Shown here in pieces: positions 9,985-20,261 of a stretch of DNA of 64,000 nucleotides. A model generated the notes under the pieces. The model worked only from the letters and a program-made list of their open reading frames with translations. It was not told where the DNA came from and searched no databases. Made by a program: the position numbers and the translations under genes. The stretch's first letter is position 1; every line of letters begins with the position of its first letter. This DNA is from Yersinia alsatica (lineage in GTDB: Bacteria; Pseudomonadota; Gammaproteobacteria; Enterobacterales; Enterobacteriaceae): the NCBI RefSeq assembly GCF_902170305.1, contig NZ_CABHWW010000024.1, forward strand, positions 124,001 through 188,000. Reading direction: 5' to 3'.

Positions 9985-10920
9985 TTAAATAATACTCTGG
10001 TATGAACAGGCGATTTTCGCTGCTAATTTCGCATTATTAAATACCAGTTGGATATTGGCATTTAAACTGTCGCCACCGGTTAATTCAGCAACTCGGGCCA
10101 GCAAGAATGGTGTACTTTCCTTGCCGATAATCCCTTGCTCTTCTGATTCTCTAACTGCCTGTTCAATAGCGGCATTGATCATATTTTCTGATAGTGCATA
10201 TTGTTCAGGAATTGGGTTGGCAACCACCATTCCTCCGCGTAGCCCCATACCCCATTTGGCATTCATTGCCGCCGCAATTTGTTCAGCACTGTCTAATGTA
10301 ATACTGACCTCAAATGGACTGGTTCGGCAAAAGAATGCCGGTAGTGAGCGAGTTTGATAGCCAATGACTGGAACACCGTTGGTTTCCAGATATTCAGTGG
10401 TTAAGCCTAAATCTAGAATAGATTTCGCGCCCGCACATACGACGGTGACATTGGTTTTTGCCAGTTCCTGTAGATCCGCGGAAATATCAAAGGTGGTTGC
10501 TGCACCACGGTGCACCCCGCCAATACCGCCGGTGGCAAAGACCTTAATCTTGGCCATTTCCGCAATAATCATGGTAGAAGCCACTGTTGTTGCACCATGC
10601 TGTCCATTAGCAACCACAAAAGGTAAATCGCGGCGGCTAACTTTCATAATGCTGTGGCCTTCTTTGCCCAGCAATTCTATTTCATCTCTCGATAAGCCCG
10701 CTTTCATCCGGCCATTTATAACCGCAATAGTGGCAGGAACTGCGCCATTTTCACGAATTTTCTGTTCAACCAGTAAGGCTGTTTCTACGTTTTGTGGATA
10801 AGGCATCCCATGAGAAATAATGGTAGATTCCAATGCCACCACGGCTTTATTTTGCGCCAAGGCCTGCGCAACTTCCGGTGAAATATCTAAGTAAGATTGT
10901 GCCATTGCATTATTTGTCAT
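9985..10920 (-). CDS. psuG: Pseudouridine-5'-phosphate glycosidase
   Basis: This 311-residue enzyme reversibly cleaves the C-C glycosidic bond of pseudouridine 5'-phosphate to uracil and ribose 5-phosphate. It is strongly similar along its length to E. coli PsuG. Conserved blocks include VALESTIISHGMPYPQN (residues 28-44), the lysine- and metal-site regions KVSRRDLPFV and FATGGIGGVHRGA, and the C-terminal NPIPEQYAL and GKESTPFLLARVAELTGG. The ATG overlaps the kinase stop codon as ATGA, so the two are translationally coupled. Uracil released here can enter salvage. Confidence 0.95.
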   Translation of the reverse strand: MTNNAMAQSYLDISPEVAQALAQNKAVVALESTIISHGMPYPQNVETALLVEQKIRENGAVPATIAVINGRMKAGLSRDEIELLGKEGHSIMKVSRRDLPFVVANGQHGATTVASTMIIAEMAKIKVFATGGIGGVHRGAATTFDISADLQELAKTNVTVVCAGAKSILDLGLTTEYLETNGVPVIGYQTRSLPAFFCRTSPFEVSITLDSAEQIAAAMNAKWGMGLRGGMVVANPIPEQYALSENMINAAIEQAVRESEEQGIIGKESTPFLLARVAELTGGDSLNANIQLVFNNAKLAAKIACSYQSII

Positions 10921-12008
10921 GGTTGTAATTCCAATAGTTTTTTAACACTGCCATTTGACAGATTAGGGTTATTGGTCAGTTCCGAAGAGAGTGTTAATGC
11001 TGAACAGCCTTGAGCAAAACGAATACTCTCAGCAAATTCCATATCATCCAGCCAGCAACTTGCCAGCCCTGACATCATGGCGTCTCCGGCACCGGTCACA
11101 TTTACAATGTTGATATTCAGTGGCAGCGACCAGCCAGTCTGTCCGTCAACTTCGCTGAAATAAACGCCATCTTTCCCCATACTTAGCGCCAGGCGTTGGA
11201 CACCCTGCTGATGGAACCAGCTCGCGACTGCCGGAATATCATCGTGGCTGTTAATCTTCATGCCACTGAGTATTTCCGCCTCCAGACGATTAGGTTTCAA
11301 GGTATGAATATGAGATAGCCAATTTTTAATTCTGGGGGCTTTAAATGCTGAGACAGTATCTACGAATACCGGGACATTACCGGCATTGGTAAATATCCAT
11401 GAAAGGGACTCTTCCGTTAAATTACAATCAACCACTAATATTCCAGCGTGCTGAATTAATTCCTTGGTGGTGGCCAATAATGAGGGTGTGAGTTTTTCTA
11501 AAATGCGCATGTCATTAATTGCCACCAACATTTCACCACTATTATCCAGTAATGAAACATAGGTTGAGGTGTTTTCCCCATGCAGGCTGTGGCAGTTACT
11601 GACATTGACACCAGCCCGCTTGGCTTCATCAATCAGGGTAGCACCATAAAAATCATCACCGACAACAGAGATCAAATGACATTCTTTGCCCAATAACGCG
11701 ATATTCTCGGCAATATTTCGCCCTACACCACCCGGCGTACATTTTATTTTTCCCGGATTAGAGTCTTCATAAATAAGCTTACTGGCGGCATAACCACAAA
11801 CATCCATATTGACCGAACCAATCACCACCACGTAGCTGTGCTCAGATAATATATATCCTTTCCCTTTGATATAGCCTTTCTGCATCAGATTCATAATGTG
11901 ACCGGCAACACCCGAGCGACTAATGCCTAGAATATCGGCAATTTCTTGCTGGGGGATCAATGGATCTCGTCTCAGAAGCTGCAATATTTGTTTTTCTCGG
12001 CTGGTCAT
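10917..12008 (-). CDS. psuK: PfkB-family pseudouridine kinase with N-terminal winged helix
   Basis: This 363-residue protein begins with a winged helix (REKQILQLLRRDPLIPQQEIADILGISRSGVAGHIMNLMQKG, about residues 4-45), followed by a PfkB/ribokinase domain. Kinase motifs are GGVGRNIAENIALLG (signature 1) and NVTGAGDAMMSGL with the catalytic Asp. It should phosphorylate pseudouridine to the PsuG substrate. The fused DNA-binding domain, as in E. coli YeiI, is absent from E. coli PsuK and suggests it also regulates. An in-frame ATG exists at 12035, but a palindrome covers it. I therefore prefer the ATG at 12008, although neither has a clear ribosome site. It is coupled to psuG by a 4-base overlap. 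Confidence 0.8.
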   Translation of the reverse strand: MTSREKQILQLLRRDPLIPQQEIADILGISRSGVAGHIMNLMQKGYIKGKGYILSEHSYVVVIGSVNMDVCGYAASKLIYEDSNPGKIKCTPGGVGRNIAENIALLGKECHLISVVGDDFYGATLIDEAKRAGVNVSNCHSLHGENTSTYVSLLDNSGEMLVAINDMRILEKLTPSLLATTKELIQHAGILVVDCNLTEESLSWIFTNAGNVPVFVDTVSAFKAPRIKNWLSHIHTLKPNRLEAEILSGMKINSHDDIPAVASWFHQQGVQRLALSMGKDGVYFSEVDGQTGWSLPLNINIVNVTGAGDAMMSGLASCWLDDMEFAESIRFAQGCSALTLSSELTNNPNLSNGSVKKLLELQP

Positions 12009-12012
12009 AATG

Positions 12013-12040
12013 GACACTTGTTTGTTTTTAAACATGTGTC
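12013..12040. promoter_or_regulatory. Palindrome just upstream of psuK, candidate autoregulatory operator
   Basis: GACACTTGTTT and AAACATGTGTC are inverted arms of 11 bases with one mismatch, separated by six T-rich bases. The site ends 5 bases before the preferred psuK ATG. It is well placed to be the binding site of the winged helix that the operon's first gene encodes. Confidence 0.45.
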
Positions 12041-12402
12041 TGTTTTATTATTTTGATTAAATAGAGTAAAGCGTATTTTATTAATCTGTTTCAAAGTTGG
12101 GATAGCGATCGTAAGCGTGTTTTCAAGCAGTTACAGTGCATTTTTTGTGAGGTCACTCAAGGAATCTCTCTAATTAAAATGTGTTTAAATAGTAAGATTC
12201 CTAATGGCAAGATATTGAGCTAAAAATAAAGATAGAGAATCAACGAGATAACAGTCTAGAAGGAAATAACCAAACAAGTGTTGGGTTGTCTATTTTTCAG
12301 GAACTAAAATGATGAATGAGGATAAAGGCGTTTCATCGAATAATGATCTATTTCACACTTAATTAGATTTATTTCATTACTTTTTATGTGGGAAAGTGAT
12401 GC
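12041..12402. other. AT-rich gap between psu operon and proA terminator
   Basis: About 360 bases without a credible gene. It must hold the psuKGT promoter near its left end. I see no tRNA here, although E. coli has a tRNA-Thr gene downstream of proA. No repeat stands out. Confidence 0.5.
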
Positions 12403-12446
12403 ATAAAAAAAATAAAGCGACATTAGCGCAGAGCCAATGTCGCTTT
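12403..12446 (-). terminator. Rho-independent terminator of proBA
   Basis: On the minus strand an 11-bp perfect stem (AAAGCGACATT / AATGTCGCTTT) with an 11-base loop is followed by ATTTTTTTT. It lies 48 bp beyond the proA stop codon. Confidence 0.88.
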
Positions 12447-12494
12447 AATATGCCTATTTCGATACCCAGTAGGTATTTCAATAAGGTGGGTTAG

Positions 12495-13754
12495 CTAGCT
12501 GCGCACTAAATCATCGCCATAGCCAATCCACTTATAAGTCGTCAATGCATCTAGCCCCATTGGGCCACGGGCATGGAGTTTTTGCGTACTGACCGCCACT
12601 TCTGCACCCAAGCCAAATTGGCCGCCATCGGTGAAACGCGTGCTGGCATTAACATAAACCGCCGACGAATCAACCGCGCGGACAAAATGCTCGGCGCTAC
12701 TGAGTGAGCGAGTCAGAATGGCGTCAGAATGGCTGGTACTATGTGCGCGGATATGACCAATGGCGGCATCAATATCGGCAACAATATCTACATTAAGATC
12801 CAGCGATAGCCATTCATCATCATAATCAGCCGCTTCTACTGCCACGACTTTAGCTTTACCTTCCGCTAAGTACGGCATCGCTTGTGGGCTGGCATGCAGT
12901 GTCACACCAAGGGCGTACATTTTAGCACTCAACACGGGCAAGAACTGCTCGGCGATGGCCTGATGAACCAGTAATGTTTCCAGTGAGTTACAGGCACTTG
13001 GCCGCTGAACTTTAGCATTTTCAATGACCAATAGTGCCTTTTCAAAATCAGCACTTTCATCGACAAAAGTATGACAAACACCGATACCGCCAGTAATGAC
13101 CGGGATCGTTGATTGCTCGCGACACAGTTTATGTAAGCCAGCTCCGCCCCGGGGAATCAACATATCAACGTAGTTGTCCATCCGCAGTAATTGATTCACC
13201 AACTCGCGATCCGGGCTTTCAATCGCCTGCACTGCCGCTGCGGGTAAACCGCACTGTTCCAGTGCCTGTTGAATCACTTTCACTGTTGCCTGATTGGTAT
13301 GGTGAGTCTCTTTACCACCACGCAAAATAACGGCGTTGCCGGTCTTAAGACATAGGCTAGCCACATCAATCGTTACATTAGGGCGGGCTTCATAAATGAC
13401 ACCAATCACTCCCAAGGGAACACGGCGGCGTTCCAATTTTAAGCCGCTGTCGAGCAGGCTCCCATCAATCACCCGGCCTACCGGGTCATTCAGGCGGCAT
13501 ACCTGACGCACATCATGAGCAATCGCCGCCAGACGTGCCGGGCTAAGCAACAGCCGATCAAGCAGCGCTTCACTCATACCACTGTCACGCGCGACCTTCA
13601 TATCTTGTTCATTAGCCTGCAAAATAGTCTGACTTTCAGACTCCAGCAGATTAGCCATCACGGCCAGCGCCTGATTTTTCTTCGCGGTGCTCAGCATCGC
13701 CAATTGCCAGGAAGCCTGTTTGGCGGCTTTCCCCATCTGTTCCAACATGTTCAT
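12495..13754 (-). CDS. proA: Gamma-glutamyl phosphate reductase
   Basis: This 419-residue cytosolic enzyme is the second step of proline synthesis, reducing gamma-glutamyl phosphate with NADPH to glutamate semialdehyde. It has an aldehyde-dehydrogenase fold. The catalytic cysteine lies in [17 protein letters not shown] (about residue 257) and the cofactor region in [15 protein letters not shown] and [11 protein letters not shown]. The C-terminal [28 protein letters not shown] is a family hallmark. AAGGAG lies 5 bases before the first ATG, favouring it over the in-frame ATG two codons on. It follows proB by 9 bp in the classic proBA operon. Confidence 0.97.
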   Translation of the reverse strand: MNMLEQMGKAAKQASWQLAMLSTAKKNQALAVMANLLESESQTILQANEQDMKVARDSGMSEALLDRLLLSPARLAAIAHDVRQVCRLNDPVGRVIDGSLLDSGLKLERRRVPLGVIGVIYEARPNVTIDVASLCLKTGNAVILRGGKETHHTNQATVKVIQQALEQCGLPAAAVQAIESPDRELVNQLLRMDNYVDMLIPRGGAGLHKLCREQSTIPVITGGIGVCHTFVDESADFEKALLVIENAKVQRPSACNSLETLLVHQAIAEQFLPVLSAKMYALGVTLHASPQAMPYLAEGKAKVVAVEAADYDDEWLSLDLNVDIVADIDAAIGHIRAHSTSHSDAILTRSLSSAEHFVRAVDSSAVYVNASTRFTDGGQFGLGAEVAVSTQKLHARGPMGLDALTTYKWIGYGDDLVRS

Positions 13755-13763
13755 GCTTGCTCC

Positions 13764-14867
13764 TTAGCTGACAATCATATCGTCACGATGGACTGCCACC
13801 GGGCCATATTCATATCCGAGGATTTCACTGATTTGTTGCGAATGGTGCCCCGCCAGCAGGCGTAAGGCATCACTATTGTAGCGCGACACACCATGGGCCA
13901 GGTCGCGCCCACTGAGATTGCGAATACGGATCACTTCGCCGCGCGAGAAATTCCCTTTTACATCACGGATGCCTTTTGGCAACAGCGAGCTACCCCGCTC
14001 CATAATAGCGGCAACCGCACCATCATCGACGGTAATTTCACCGGCTGGCGGAGCACCGAAAATCCAGCGTTTGCGGTTTTCTAGTGGTGTTTCCAGTGCA
14101 TGGAATCGAGTGCCTACTGGCGTTCCCTCAATGACATCAGCAATGACACCCACTTGACTGCCTGCGGCGATGACCACATCAATACCCGCACGGCACGCGA
14201 CATCCGCGGCTTGCAATTTGGTCGCCATGCCGCCAGTACCAAGGCCAGAAACACTGTCGCCCGCAATCTCGCGCAAAGCATCATCAATACCATGCACTTC
14301 ACGGATTAATTCAGCTTCAGGATTATTTCGCGGATCGGCGGTGTATAAACCCGCCTGATCAGTCAGTAATAGCAGCTTATCAGCACCGGCAAGGATCGCC
14401 GCCAGTGCCGAAAGATTATCGTTATCGCCGACTTTTATTTCGGCGGTAGCCACAGCATCATTTTCATTGATAACCGGGACGATGCGGTTATCCAACAAAG
14501 CATTCATAGTGTCGCGGGCGTTGAGGAACCGTTCACGATCTTCTAAATCAGCGCGAGTCAGCAGCATCTGCCCCACATGGATGCCATAGATAGAAAACAG
14601 TTGTTCCCAAAGCTGAATCAGCCGACTTTGCCCGACTGCCGCTAATAGCTGCTTCGAGGCTATGGTGGCGGGTAATTCAGGGTAACCCAAGTGTTCACGC
14701 CCAGCGGCAATCGCCCCGGAGGTAACAATAACAATACGATGACCTTTTGCGTGTTGCTGGGCACATTGACGCACCAGTTCAACAATATGGGCACGGTTAA
14801 GACGACGGGAGCCGCCAGTCAGAACACTCGTTCCCAATTTCACAACCAATGTCTGGCTGCCACTCAT
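13764..14867 (-). CDS. proB: Glutamate 5-kinase
   Basis: This 367-residue enzyme commits glutamate to proline by phosphorylating its gamma-carboxylate. An amino-acid-kinase domain (residues 1-255) contains [48 protein letters not shown] and the [13 protein letters not shown] motif. A PUA domain follows (about 275-360: [24 protein letters not shown]). The family is feedback-inhibited by proline. It is first in the proBA operon. The 153-bp space before it contains a long perfect hairpin, described separately. Confidence 0.97.
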   Translation of the reverse strand: MSGSQTLVVKLGTSVLTGGSRRLNRAHIVELVRQCAQQHAKGHRIVIVTSGAIAAGREHLGYPELPATIASKQLLAAVGQSRLIQLWEQLFSIYGIHVGQMLLTRADLEDRERFLNARDTMNALLDNRIVPVINENDAVATAEIKVGDNDNLSALAAILAGADKLLLLTDQAGLYTADPRNNPEAELIREVHGIDDALREIAGDSVSGLGTGGMATKLQAADVACRAGIDVVIAAGSQVGVIADVIEGTPVGTRFHALETPLENRKRWIFGAPPAGEITVDDGAVAAIMERGSSLLPKGIRDVKGNFSRGEVIRIRNLSGRDLAHGVSRYNSDALRLLAGHHSQQISEILGYEYGPVAVHRDDMIVS

Positions 14868-14952
14868 AATTTTTCTGCCATTGAGATGAATAAAAGAAAT
14901 GATTCAGGGATCGTTTTAGCAGGCGCGAGGCATTATGCCAACAGGCATGACA

Positions 14953-14990
14953 AGAAATTCCCCTTTTTATTGTGCTAAAGGGGAATTTCT
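14953..14990. terminator. Perfect 14-bp hairpin between crl and proB
   Basis: AGAAATTCCCCTTT and AAAGGGGAATTTCT form a perfect 14-bp stem with a 10-base loop. It lies 31 bp after the crl stop and 86 bp before the proB start, all on the minus strand. It most likely ends crl transcription, although the T-run after it is weak; it could also lie in the proB leader. Confidence 0.6.
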
Positions 14991-15020
14991 CTTCTTATAT
15001 TGCTTATTAATAAATATATT

Positions 15021-15422
15021 TTAGGCGGATAGCTTAACAGGTTGGTCGCTAAAGTCCTGCGCGGGCTCCAGCCTCATTTCGATCGATGTCAGCATATCGG
15101 CAAGGCGCTTATGGAAACCACGCAAAGTGGTCTCCAGCTTCTCTTGTACTTCAGGATCTTTAATCTTTTCCGCTTTCCAGTTGCCATCTTTATTAAACAG
15201 GCCGAGCTGGTAAACATAGGTGAAATGGTCAGTCGCTGGTTCCAGCTCTATCCACCATCCCCAGAACTCACGCTTCTCTGGAGCCAGCTTCACATTGACG
15301 CACACAGCTAAACAATCAAAAAAGAACCGGTCGTTCTGGCACTGCCCTTCACGCAGGTATGGCCCTAAAGCTGCAAAACGTTTCATAAGCTTGCTTTTAG
15401 GATGAGCACTGGTTGACGTCAT
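15021..15422 (-). CDS. crl: Sigma-S-binding protein Crl
   Basis: This 133-residue cytosolic protein binds sigma-S (RpoS) and promotes its assembly with core RNA polymerase, raising expression of stationary-phase genes, including curli genes in E. coli. The family core is visible as [33 protein letters not shown] and [11 protein letters not shown]. Its length matches Crl of enterobacteria. It sits between frsA and proB exactly as in the E. coli backbone, which supports orthology. Confidence 0.96.
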   Translation of the reverse strand: MTSTSAHPKSKLMKRFAALGPYLREGQCQNDRFFFDCLAVCVNVKLAPEKREFWGWWIELEPATDHFTYVYQLGLFNKDGNWKAEKIKDPEVQEKLETTLRGFHKRLADMLTSIEMRLEPAQDFSDQPVKLSA

Positions 15423-15481
15423 TCTTAAATCTCCTTATGTAGACGCACCTTTTTAGCAAACTGTTAAAAATTAGCAACTCA

Positions 15482-16729
15482 TTAACGCATTTTATCTTCT
15501 AACCACTGGCTGGTTTGCAATAATGCACGATGGAAATTGTCATACAGTGGTGTTGATGGTATAGCCAACAGTTTGCCGTCAGCAGAAGAAGAAGAAATCA
15601 GCTTGGATTCTTCTTTCGGGCTAAAAGGATCATTTTCCCAGAAACCTGCCAGCATCGGTGTTTGGCAACGCCGCCCCAACAACCCCTGAGTTTTCAGCGA
15701 GTAACGGTTCATTTCTGCTCTAAGGATTTCATCTGATGCATCTGCCATACCCAAGCGACTAGCCATCACATCCATATACATATCCGGCACTTTGCGCTGG
15801 CTATCTGCATTACACAAAAGATGATGAACAATCGGCCCAAGGCAAGCAACAGCTCGCACACGCTGCGGCTCCAGATACCCCAAACGTACCGCAACATTGG
15901 CACCAAAACGGAAACCAAACGCACTGACGCGTTGATGGTCTACCCACGGAATATCCGGCAGCGCATGTAGCACCTGCTGATGGAGGAAGCTGGTGTCCTG
16001 GGTGAGTTTCCAACGAGAAGAGGCCCCAACAGAGGGCATGTCGATGGTCAACATAGCTATCCCTTTAGGTGCCAGATAGTCACGGAACAGACGATGATAA
16101 TCACTTTGTAAGGTATCCAGCCCACCGCAAATCAGTACCGTTGGGAACGGTGCACTGCCCTCTGTTGGCATATGCAGGAACCCCGAGAGAGTACCGCCAT
16201 CTGAAAGAGTAAAATTCAGTTCTTTTAAGGTATAAGCCAGATGATGAGCAGCCTCTTCATAAGCCCGGTTAGACAACACCTCGACTTGCTCGGCCAACTC
16301 ATCCCCTTTTAGGTGTGGGTAGCCAGCAATACTGTATAAATTGGCCGCATTCAGCCAATACTGACCGGCATTCATTGGGTCGGCTTCTTCCATGGCTTTT
16401 TTCTGCCATTGCATCCCCTGCTGGGCCCACTCATAAATCCAGTTACCATTGCGGTAGCCCACCACGGTATCCAGCAATTCGTTATCACTATGTTCTGCTT
16501 TCGAGCAGGCAATACGTGACAATACCTCTTCGATTTCCAATGGATCGACACCGCGCCAAGTCCAGATTAAGCGGTTGATCATACGATACCAATGGCTGGC
16601 GGTGTCGCCATCCAGTGCCGAGTGAACACTCATAGGATGGTTACAATGAGCATGCCGCACTAAAGTTGAGGTTTCAGGGTGCTTGAATTTTGGTTTAAAC
16701 AGAATTTCAGAAAGGTTGGCTTGTGCCAT
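15482..16729 (-). CDS. frsA: Fermentation-respiration switch protein FrsA
   Basis: This 415-residue alpha/beta-hydrolase-fold protein has been reported in enterobacteria to bind unphosphorylated glucose IIA (Crr) and to influence the balance between fermentation and respiration; esterase activity is debated. Visible features are the N-terminal [21 protein letters not shown], the hydrolase-like [19 protein letters not shown] and [20 protein letters not shown]. The position usually occupied by the nucleophile in G-x-S-x-G is GFRFG here, so a classical serine nucleophile is missing. The start at MAQANLSE gives the length usual for the family. Synteny with crl and gpt is as in E. coli. Confidence 0.93.
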   Translation of the reverse strand: MAQANLSEILFKPKFKHPETSTLVRHAHCNHPMSVHSALDGDTASHWYRMINRLIWTWRGVDPLEIEEVLSRIACSKAEHSDNELLDTVVGYRNGNWIYEWAQQGMQWQKKAMEEADPMNAGQYWLNAANLYSIAGYPHLKGDELAEQVEVLSNRAYEEAAHHLAYTLKELNFTLSDGGTLSGFLHMPTEGSAPFPTVLICGGLDTLQSDYHRLFRDYLAPKGIAMLTIDMPSVGASSRWKLTQDTSFLHQQVLHALPDIPWVDHQRVSAFGFRFGANVAVRLGYLEPQRVRAVACLGPIVHHLLCNADSQRKVPDMYMDVMASRLGMADASDEILRAEMNRYSLKTQGLLGRRCQTPMLAGFWENDPFSPKEESKLISSSSADGKLLAIPSTPLYDNFHRALLQTSQWLEDKMR

Positions 16730-16807
16730 GATAACAATAGCCTCCATAAGCCGTCGGGCCCGTCAAGGGCTGATCAGATGGGGACAAGTGTACTCATACT
16801 GCGGGGA

Positions 16808-16845
16808 AAATGAAACGCCCGGTGTCATTGAGGTACATCGGGCGC
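16808..16845 (-). terminator. Terminator-like hairpin after gpt
   Basis: CGCCCGATGT and ACACCGGGCG pair (one mismatch) on the minus strand downstream of gpt, followed by TTTCATTTT. This is a GC-rich stem with a broken T-run. Confidence 0.6.
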
Positions 16846-16861
16846 TCTAAAGTTTGCTAGA

Positions 16862-17320
16862 TTACTTGCTGCTCAGTGGGGCAACGAAAGTTACCGCCAT
16901 ATCCCATGGCTGTTCAATCCATGTGTTCTGAGGAATATCAACTACATAGTCATCAACTAATGGGCGACCAGCAGGTTTAGCAAAAATTGTGACAAAATGT
17001 GCTTTCGGATACATATCGCGAATCGCTTTCGCGGTGCCACCGGTATCAACCAGATCATCAATCACGATAAAACCTTCACCGTCGCCTTCTGCGCGCTTTA
17101 AGACTTTAAGATCACGTTGATTATCATGGTCATAGCTAGAGATGCAAACGGTGTCTACATAACGAATACCCAGCTCACGCGCCAGAATACCAGCCGGTAC
17201 CAACCCACCACGGCTCACCGCGATGATACCTTTCCATTGCTCGGCTGGCAGTAAACGCTGTGCCAGTTTGCGGGCGTGAATTTGCAACATATCCCAGGTA
17301 ACGACGTATTTTTCGCTCAT
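16862..17320 (-). CDS. gpt: Xanthine-guanine phosphoribosyltransferase
   Basis: This 152-residue purine-salvage enzyme converts guanine, xanthine and, less well, hypoxanthine to their 5'-monophosphates using PRPP. The PRPP motif is [18 protein letters not shown] (about residues 82-99). The N-terminal [21 protein letters not shown] and C-terminal IEQPWDM loop, which recognises the purine, are intact. The length equals that of E. coli Gpt. The enzyme is peripheral at the inner membrane in E. coli. The gene is divergent from pepD. Confidence 0.97.
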   Translation of the reverse strand: MSEKYVVTWDMLQIHARKLAQRLLPAEQWKGIIAVSRGGLVPAGILARELGIRYVDTVCISSYDHDNQRDLKVLKRAEGDGEGFIVIDDLVDTGGTAKAIRDMYPKAHFVTIFAKPAGRPLVDDYVVDIPQNTWIEQPWDMAVTFVAPLSSK

Positions 17321-17626
17321 AAAGTGTAATCCCAGCCAGTATAGAAGTGGCTTGCCATGTATCAGAAGGGGAAAAAAGGTTGCGCGAGATTATAGAGAGC
17401 CAGCCGGATAAAAACCAGCAATTATCTGGCTAATTAATCAGGTTAGACGCAGTAATTGTGCTGCGGTACGCGCGTAACGCTAATGAAAGTGATATTCTCA
17501 AACTATCTCGCCATCTTGATGGCGGTTTGTCACTACCCCTAAAATCTTTAGTCATCAACCCAATAGCATCTTTGACAGCTCATTTGTGAGTTGCCGGTAT
17601 AGGAATGCTATTACAGGAGACTTACA
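17321..17626. other. Divergent gpt/pepD control region with a short perfect inverted repeat
   Basis: This is a 306-bp gap between divergent genes and must hold both promoters. At 17509-17524, CGCCATC-TT-GATGGCG is a perfect 7-bp inverted repeat, about 100 bp before the pepD start, which may be an operator. I see no gene here. Confidence 0.45.
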
Positions 17627-19087
17627 GTGTCTGAACTGTCTCAACTTTCGCCTCAGCCGTTGTGGGATATTTTCGCAAAAATCTGCTCTATCCCTCATCC
17701 GTCTTACCATGAAGAAGCGCTAGCACAACATATTATGACGTGGGCCAAAGAAAAAGGCCTGCATGCCGAGCGTGACCAGGTCGGTAATATCCTGCTGCGT
17801 AAGCCTGCTACCAAGGGGATGGAAAACCGTAAGCCCGTGGCACTGCAAGCCCATCTGGATATGGTTCCGCAGAAGAATAATGATACGGTACATGACTTTA
17901 CCAAAGATCCGATTCAACCATATATCGATGGTGAATGGGTTAAAGCCCGTGGCACCACATTAGGTGCGGATAACGGCATTGGTATGGCTTCCGCGCTGGC
18001 AGTGTTGTCTGACGATAGCGTCGAGCACGGCCCGTTGGAAGTGCTGCTGACCATGACCGAAGAAGCGGGCATGGACGGCGCATTCGGCCTGCAACCTAAT
18101 TGGTTAAAAGCCGATATTCTGATTAACACCGACTCCGAGCAGGAGGGTGAGATCTATATGGGTTGTGCCGGTGGTATTGATTTTATCACCCGTATGGCAC
18201 TGCAGCGGGAAGCTATCCCTGCGGGTTACCAGACGTTGAAACTGACCATTAAAGGCCTGAAAGGCGGTCACTCTGGTGCTGATATTCATCTGGGATTAGG
18301 CAATGCCAATAAACTGCTGGCCCGCTTCCTGTTTGAACAAGCCAAAGATTTAGACCTGCGGGTATTGGATCTGAATGGCGGTACGCTGCGTAATGCTATC
18401 CCACGCGAAGGTTCGGTTACTCTGGCGATTGCCGCAGATAAAGTCGATCAGTTGAAAAGCTTGAGCCAAGATTATCTGGCAACACTGAAAAACGAACTGT
18501 CCGCCGTCGAAAAGAATCTGACCATCGTGCTTGAGCCTGTTTCTACCGAAGCAAAAGCACTGACCAAAGAGACTCAGCAGCGCTTGGTAGCATTATTGAA
18601 TGCGACGCCAAATGGCGTGATCCGCATGAGCGATGCAGTAAAAGGCGTGGTTGAAACCTCACTGAATGTGGGTGTGGTTACCATGAATGAAAACGAAGCA
18701 GAAATCATTTGCCTGATTCGTTCTCTGATCGACAGCGGTAAAGATTACGTGGTGAGCATGCTGACAGCGATTGGTCAGTTGGCTGGCGCTGAAACTTCAC
18801 CCAAAGGCGGCTACCCAGGCTGGCAACCGGACCCTAGCTCACCCGTGATGGCGCTAGTGCGGGAAACCTACGAGAAGTTATTTAACAAAACGCCAAATAT
18901 CATGGTTATCCATGCCGGTCTGGAATGTGGTTTGTTCAAAAAACCTTATCCAGATATGGATATGGTCTCCATTGGGCCAACCATGACCGGGCCACATTCA
19001 CCGGATGAACAAGTTCATATCGAGAGTGTGGGTCAATATTGGCAGTTGCTGACCGCGCTGCTGAAAGCGATTCCTGAGCGTCAATAA
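17627..19087 (+). CDS. pepD: Cytosol aminoacyl-histidine dipeptidase (peptidase D)
   Basis: This 486-residue zinc metallopeptidase of the M20 family cleaves dipeptides with an N-terminal or C-terminal unblocked residue, including Xaa-His. Metal ligands are visible in LQAHLDMVP (His, about residue 80), TTLGADNGIGMASALAV (Asp), MTEEAGMDGAFGL (catalytic Glu, then Glu) and INTDSEQEGEIYMGC, with HAGLECGLF and GPHSP near the end. It starts at GTG (17627), preceded by CAGGAG. The sequence is closely similar to E. coli PepD and lies next to gpt, as there. Confidence 0.97.
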   Translation: MSELSQLSPQPLWDIFAKICSIPHPSYHEEALAQHIMTWAKEKGLHAERDQVGNILLRKPATKGMENRKPVALQAHLDMVPQKNNDTVHDFTKDPIQPYIDGEWVKARGTTLGADNGIGMASALAVLSDDSVEHGPLEVLLTMTEEAGMDGAFGLQPNWLKADILINTDSEQEGEIYMGCAGGIDFITRMALQREAIPAGYQTLKLTIKGLKGGHSGADIHLGLGNANKLLARFLFEQAKDLDLRVLDLNGGTLRNAIPREGSVTLAIAADKVDQLKSLSQDYLATLKNELSAVEKNLTIVLEPVSTEAKALTKETQQRLVALLNATPNGVIRMSDAVKGVVETSLNVGVVTMNENEAEIICLIRSLIDSGKDYVVSMLTAIGQLAGAETSPKGGYPGWQPDPSSPVMALVRETYEKLFNKTPNIMVIHAGLECGLFKKPYPDMDMVSIGPTMTGPHSPDEQVHIESVGQYWQLLTALLKAIPERQ

Positions 19088-19140
19088 TACTCGTCATACT
19101 TCCAGCCGCTCGAATGATTTAGAGTATGGCCGTAGTAATG

Positions 19141-19171
19141 ATGGTGGGTCTGACTGACCCACCATTTTTTA
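19141..19171. terminator. Bidirectional terminator between pepD and dinB
   Basis: ATGGTGGGTC-TGACT-GACCCACCAT is a perfect 10-bp stem with a 5-base loop followed by six T on the plus strand. It lies 54 bp after pepD and just beyond the convergent dinB stop. Confidence 0.9.
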
Positions 19172-19184
19172 TCTCATTGTGCGG

Positions 19185-20243
19185 CTATTCCCAACTCAGC
19201 AGCAATTGCCGCTCAAGTTGTGGGTCGAGCAAAGTGACATGCAGCCCTACTAGCCGCACACCTCGCCCGGCGCGCCGCTCATTCCATGCCGTGCGTGCAA
19301 CTTGCAGTAAATCGTCTTTATTCAGCTTCGGCCAAACATGCTCTTGTGTGGTTTGCTGGAAGTCATGAAATTTCAGTTTTACCCCCTGCCGGGCAATATG
19401 CAGATCGGGCCTTACCTTGCGCAAGCGGGTTTCCAGCTCCGTGTATAGCTGCTCAATCAAGGATTCACAGCTTTGCCAATCATGAATATCCTCGGCCAAG
19501 GTTCTCTCGACGCCCACTGATTTGCGCAAACGATCTGGCGAAACCTCGCGCTCATCAATACCGTGGCTACGCTCCCACAGCACATGGCCAAACTTACCAA
19601 AACGCTTTAATAGTTCAGCCTGTGAGAAATTTTGTACATCACTACAGGTTAGCAATCCTAACTCTTGCAGTTTGCTGGCGGTCACTTTACCCACCCCCGG
19701 AATTTTACTCAGCGGCAAATCGTGCAGGAAGGGCAAAACCTTGTCTGGGGTTATCACATACTGACCATTGGGCTTATTTAAATCAGAGGCTATCTTGGCC
19801 AAAAACTTGATGGGGGCAACACCGGCAGAGGCCGTTAAATTAAGCTCAGTAGCAATGGATTGGCGGATTTCCTGTGCAATTAAGGTGGCAGAGCCACTGC
19901 ATGCCGGACAGTCAGACACATCCAGATAAGCTTCATCTAGCGACAGCGGTTCAATCAAAGGAGTATAGCGAGCAAAGATCTCGCGGATATGCAGCGAAGC
20001 TTCTTTATAGGCCGCCATTCGCCCGGGGATCACTTTTAGCTGTGGACACAGTTTAAGCGCCATGGCTGTCGGCATCGCGCTGCGCACACCATAGCGCCGC
20101 GCCGGATAGTTCGCCGTGCTGATCACTCCACGCCGATCCCGGCTCCCGCCAATCGCAATGGGAATATCACGCAAGCTGGGATCGTCGCGCATTTCGACTG
20201 CCGCGAAGAAGCAGTCCATATCGACATGAATAATTTTTCGCAT
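19185..20243 (-). CDS. dinB: DNA polymerase IV
   Basis: This 352-residue Y-family polymerase carries out error-prone translesion synthesis during SOS. The palm residues are [15 protein letters not shown] (first catalytic Asp, residue 8) and [12 protein letters not shown] (Asp-Glu about residues 103-104). [12 protein letters not shown] is the thumb helix-hairpin-helix, and the little-finger domain follows from about residue 240. The start at [10 protein letters not shown] has a strong GGGGGG ribosome site; five codons further upstream are in frame but not needed. A LexA box lies just upstream. No downstream partner is co-transcribed. Confidence 0.97.
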   Translation of the reverse strand: MRKIIHVDMDCFFAAVEMRDDPSLRDIPIAIGGSRDRRGVISTANYPARRYGVRSAMPTAMALKLCPQLKVIPGRMAAYKEASLHIREIFARYTPLIEPLSLDEAYLDVSDCPACSGSATLIAQEIRQSIATELNLTASAGVAPIKFLAKIASDLNKPNGQYVITPDKVLPFLHDLPLSKIPGVGKVTASKLQELGLLTCSDVQNFSQAELLKRFGKFGHVLWERSHGIDEREVSPDRLRKSVGVERTLAEDIHDWQSCESLIEQLYTELETRLRKVRPDLHIARQGVKLKFHDFQQTTQEHVWPKLNKDDLLQVARTAWNERRAGRGVRLVGLHVTLLDPQLERQLLLSWE

Positions 20244-20261
20244 ATTCCCCCCAACCAACCA

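Noticed and set aside
12041-12490. Expected tRNA gene (and attachment site) downstream of proA, as in E. coli
   Set aside because: No cloverleaf-like sequence or CCA-end pattern is visible, and the region is AT-rich with only the proBA terminator.
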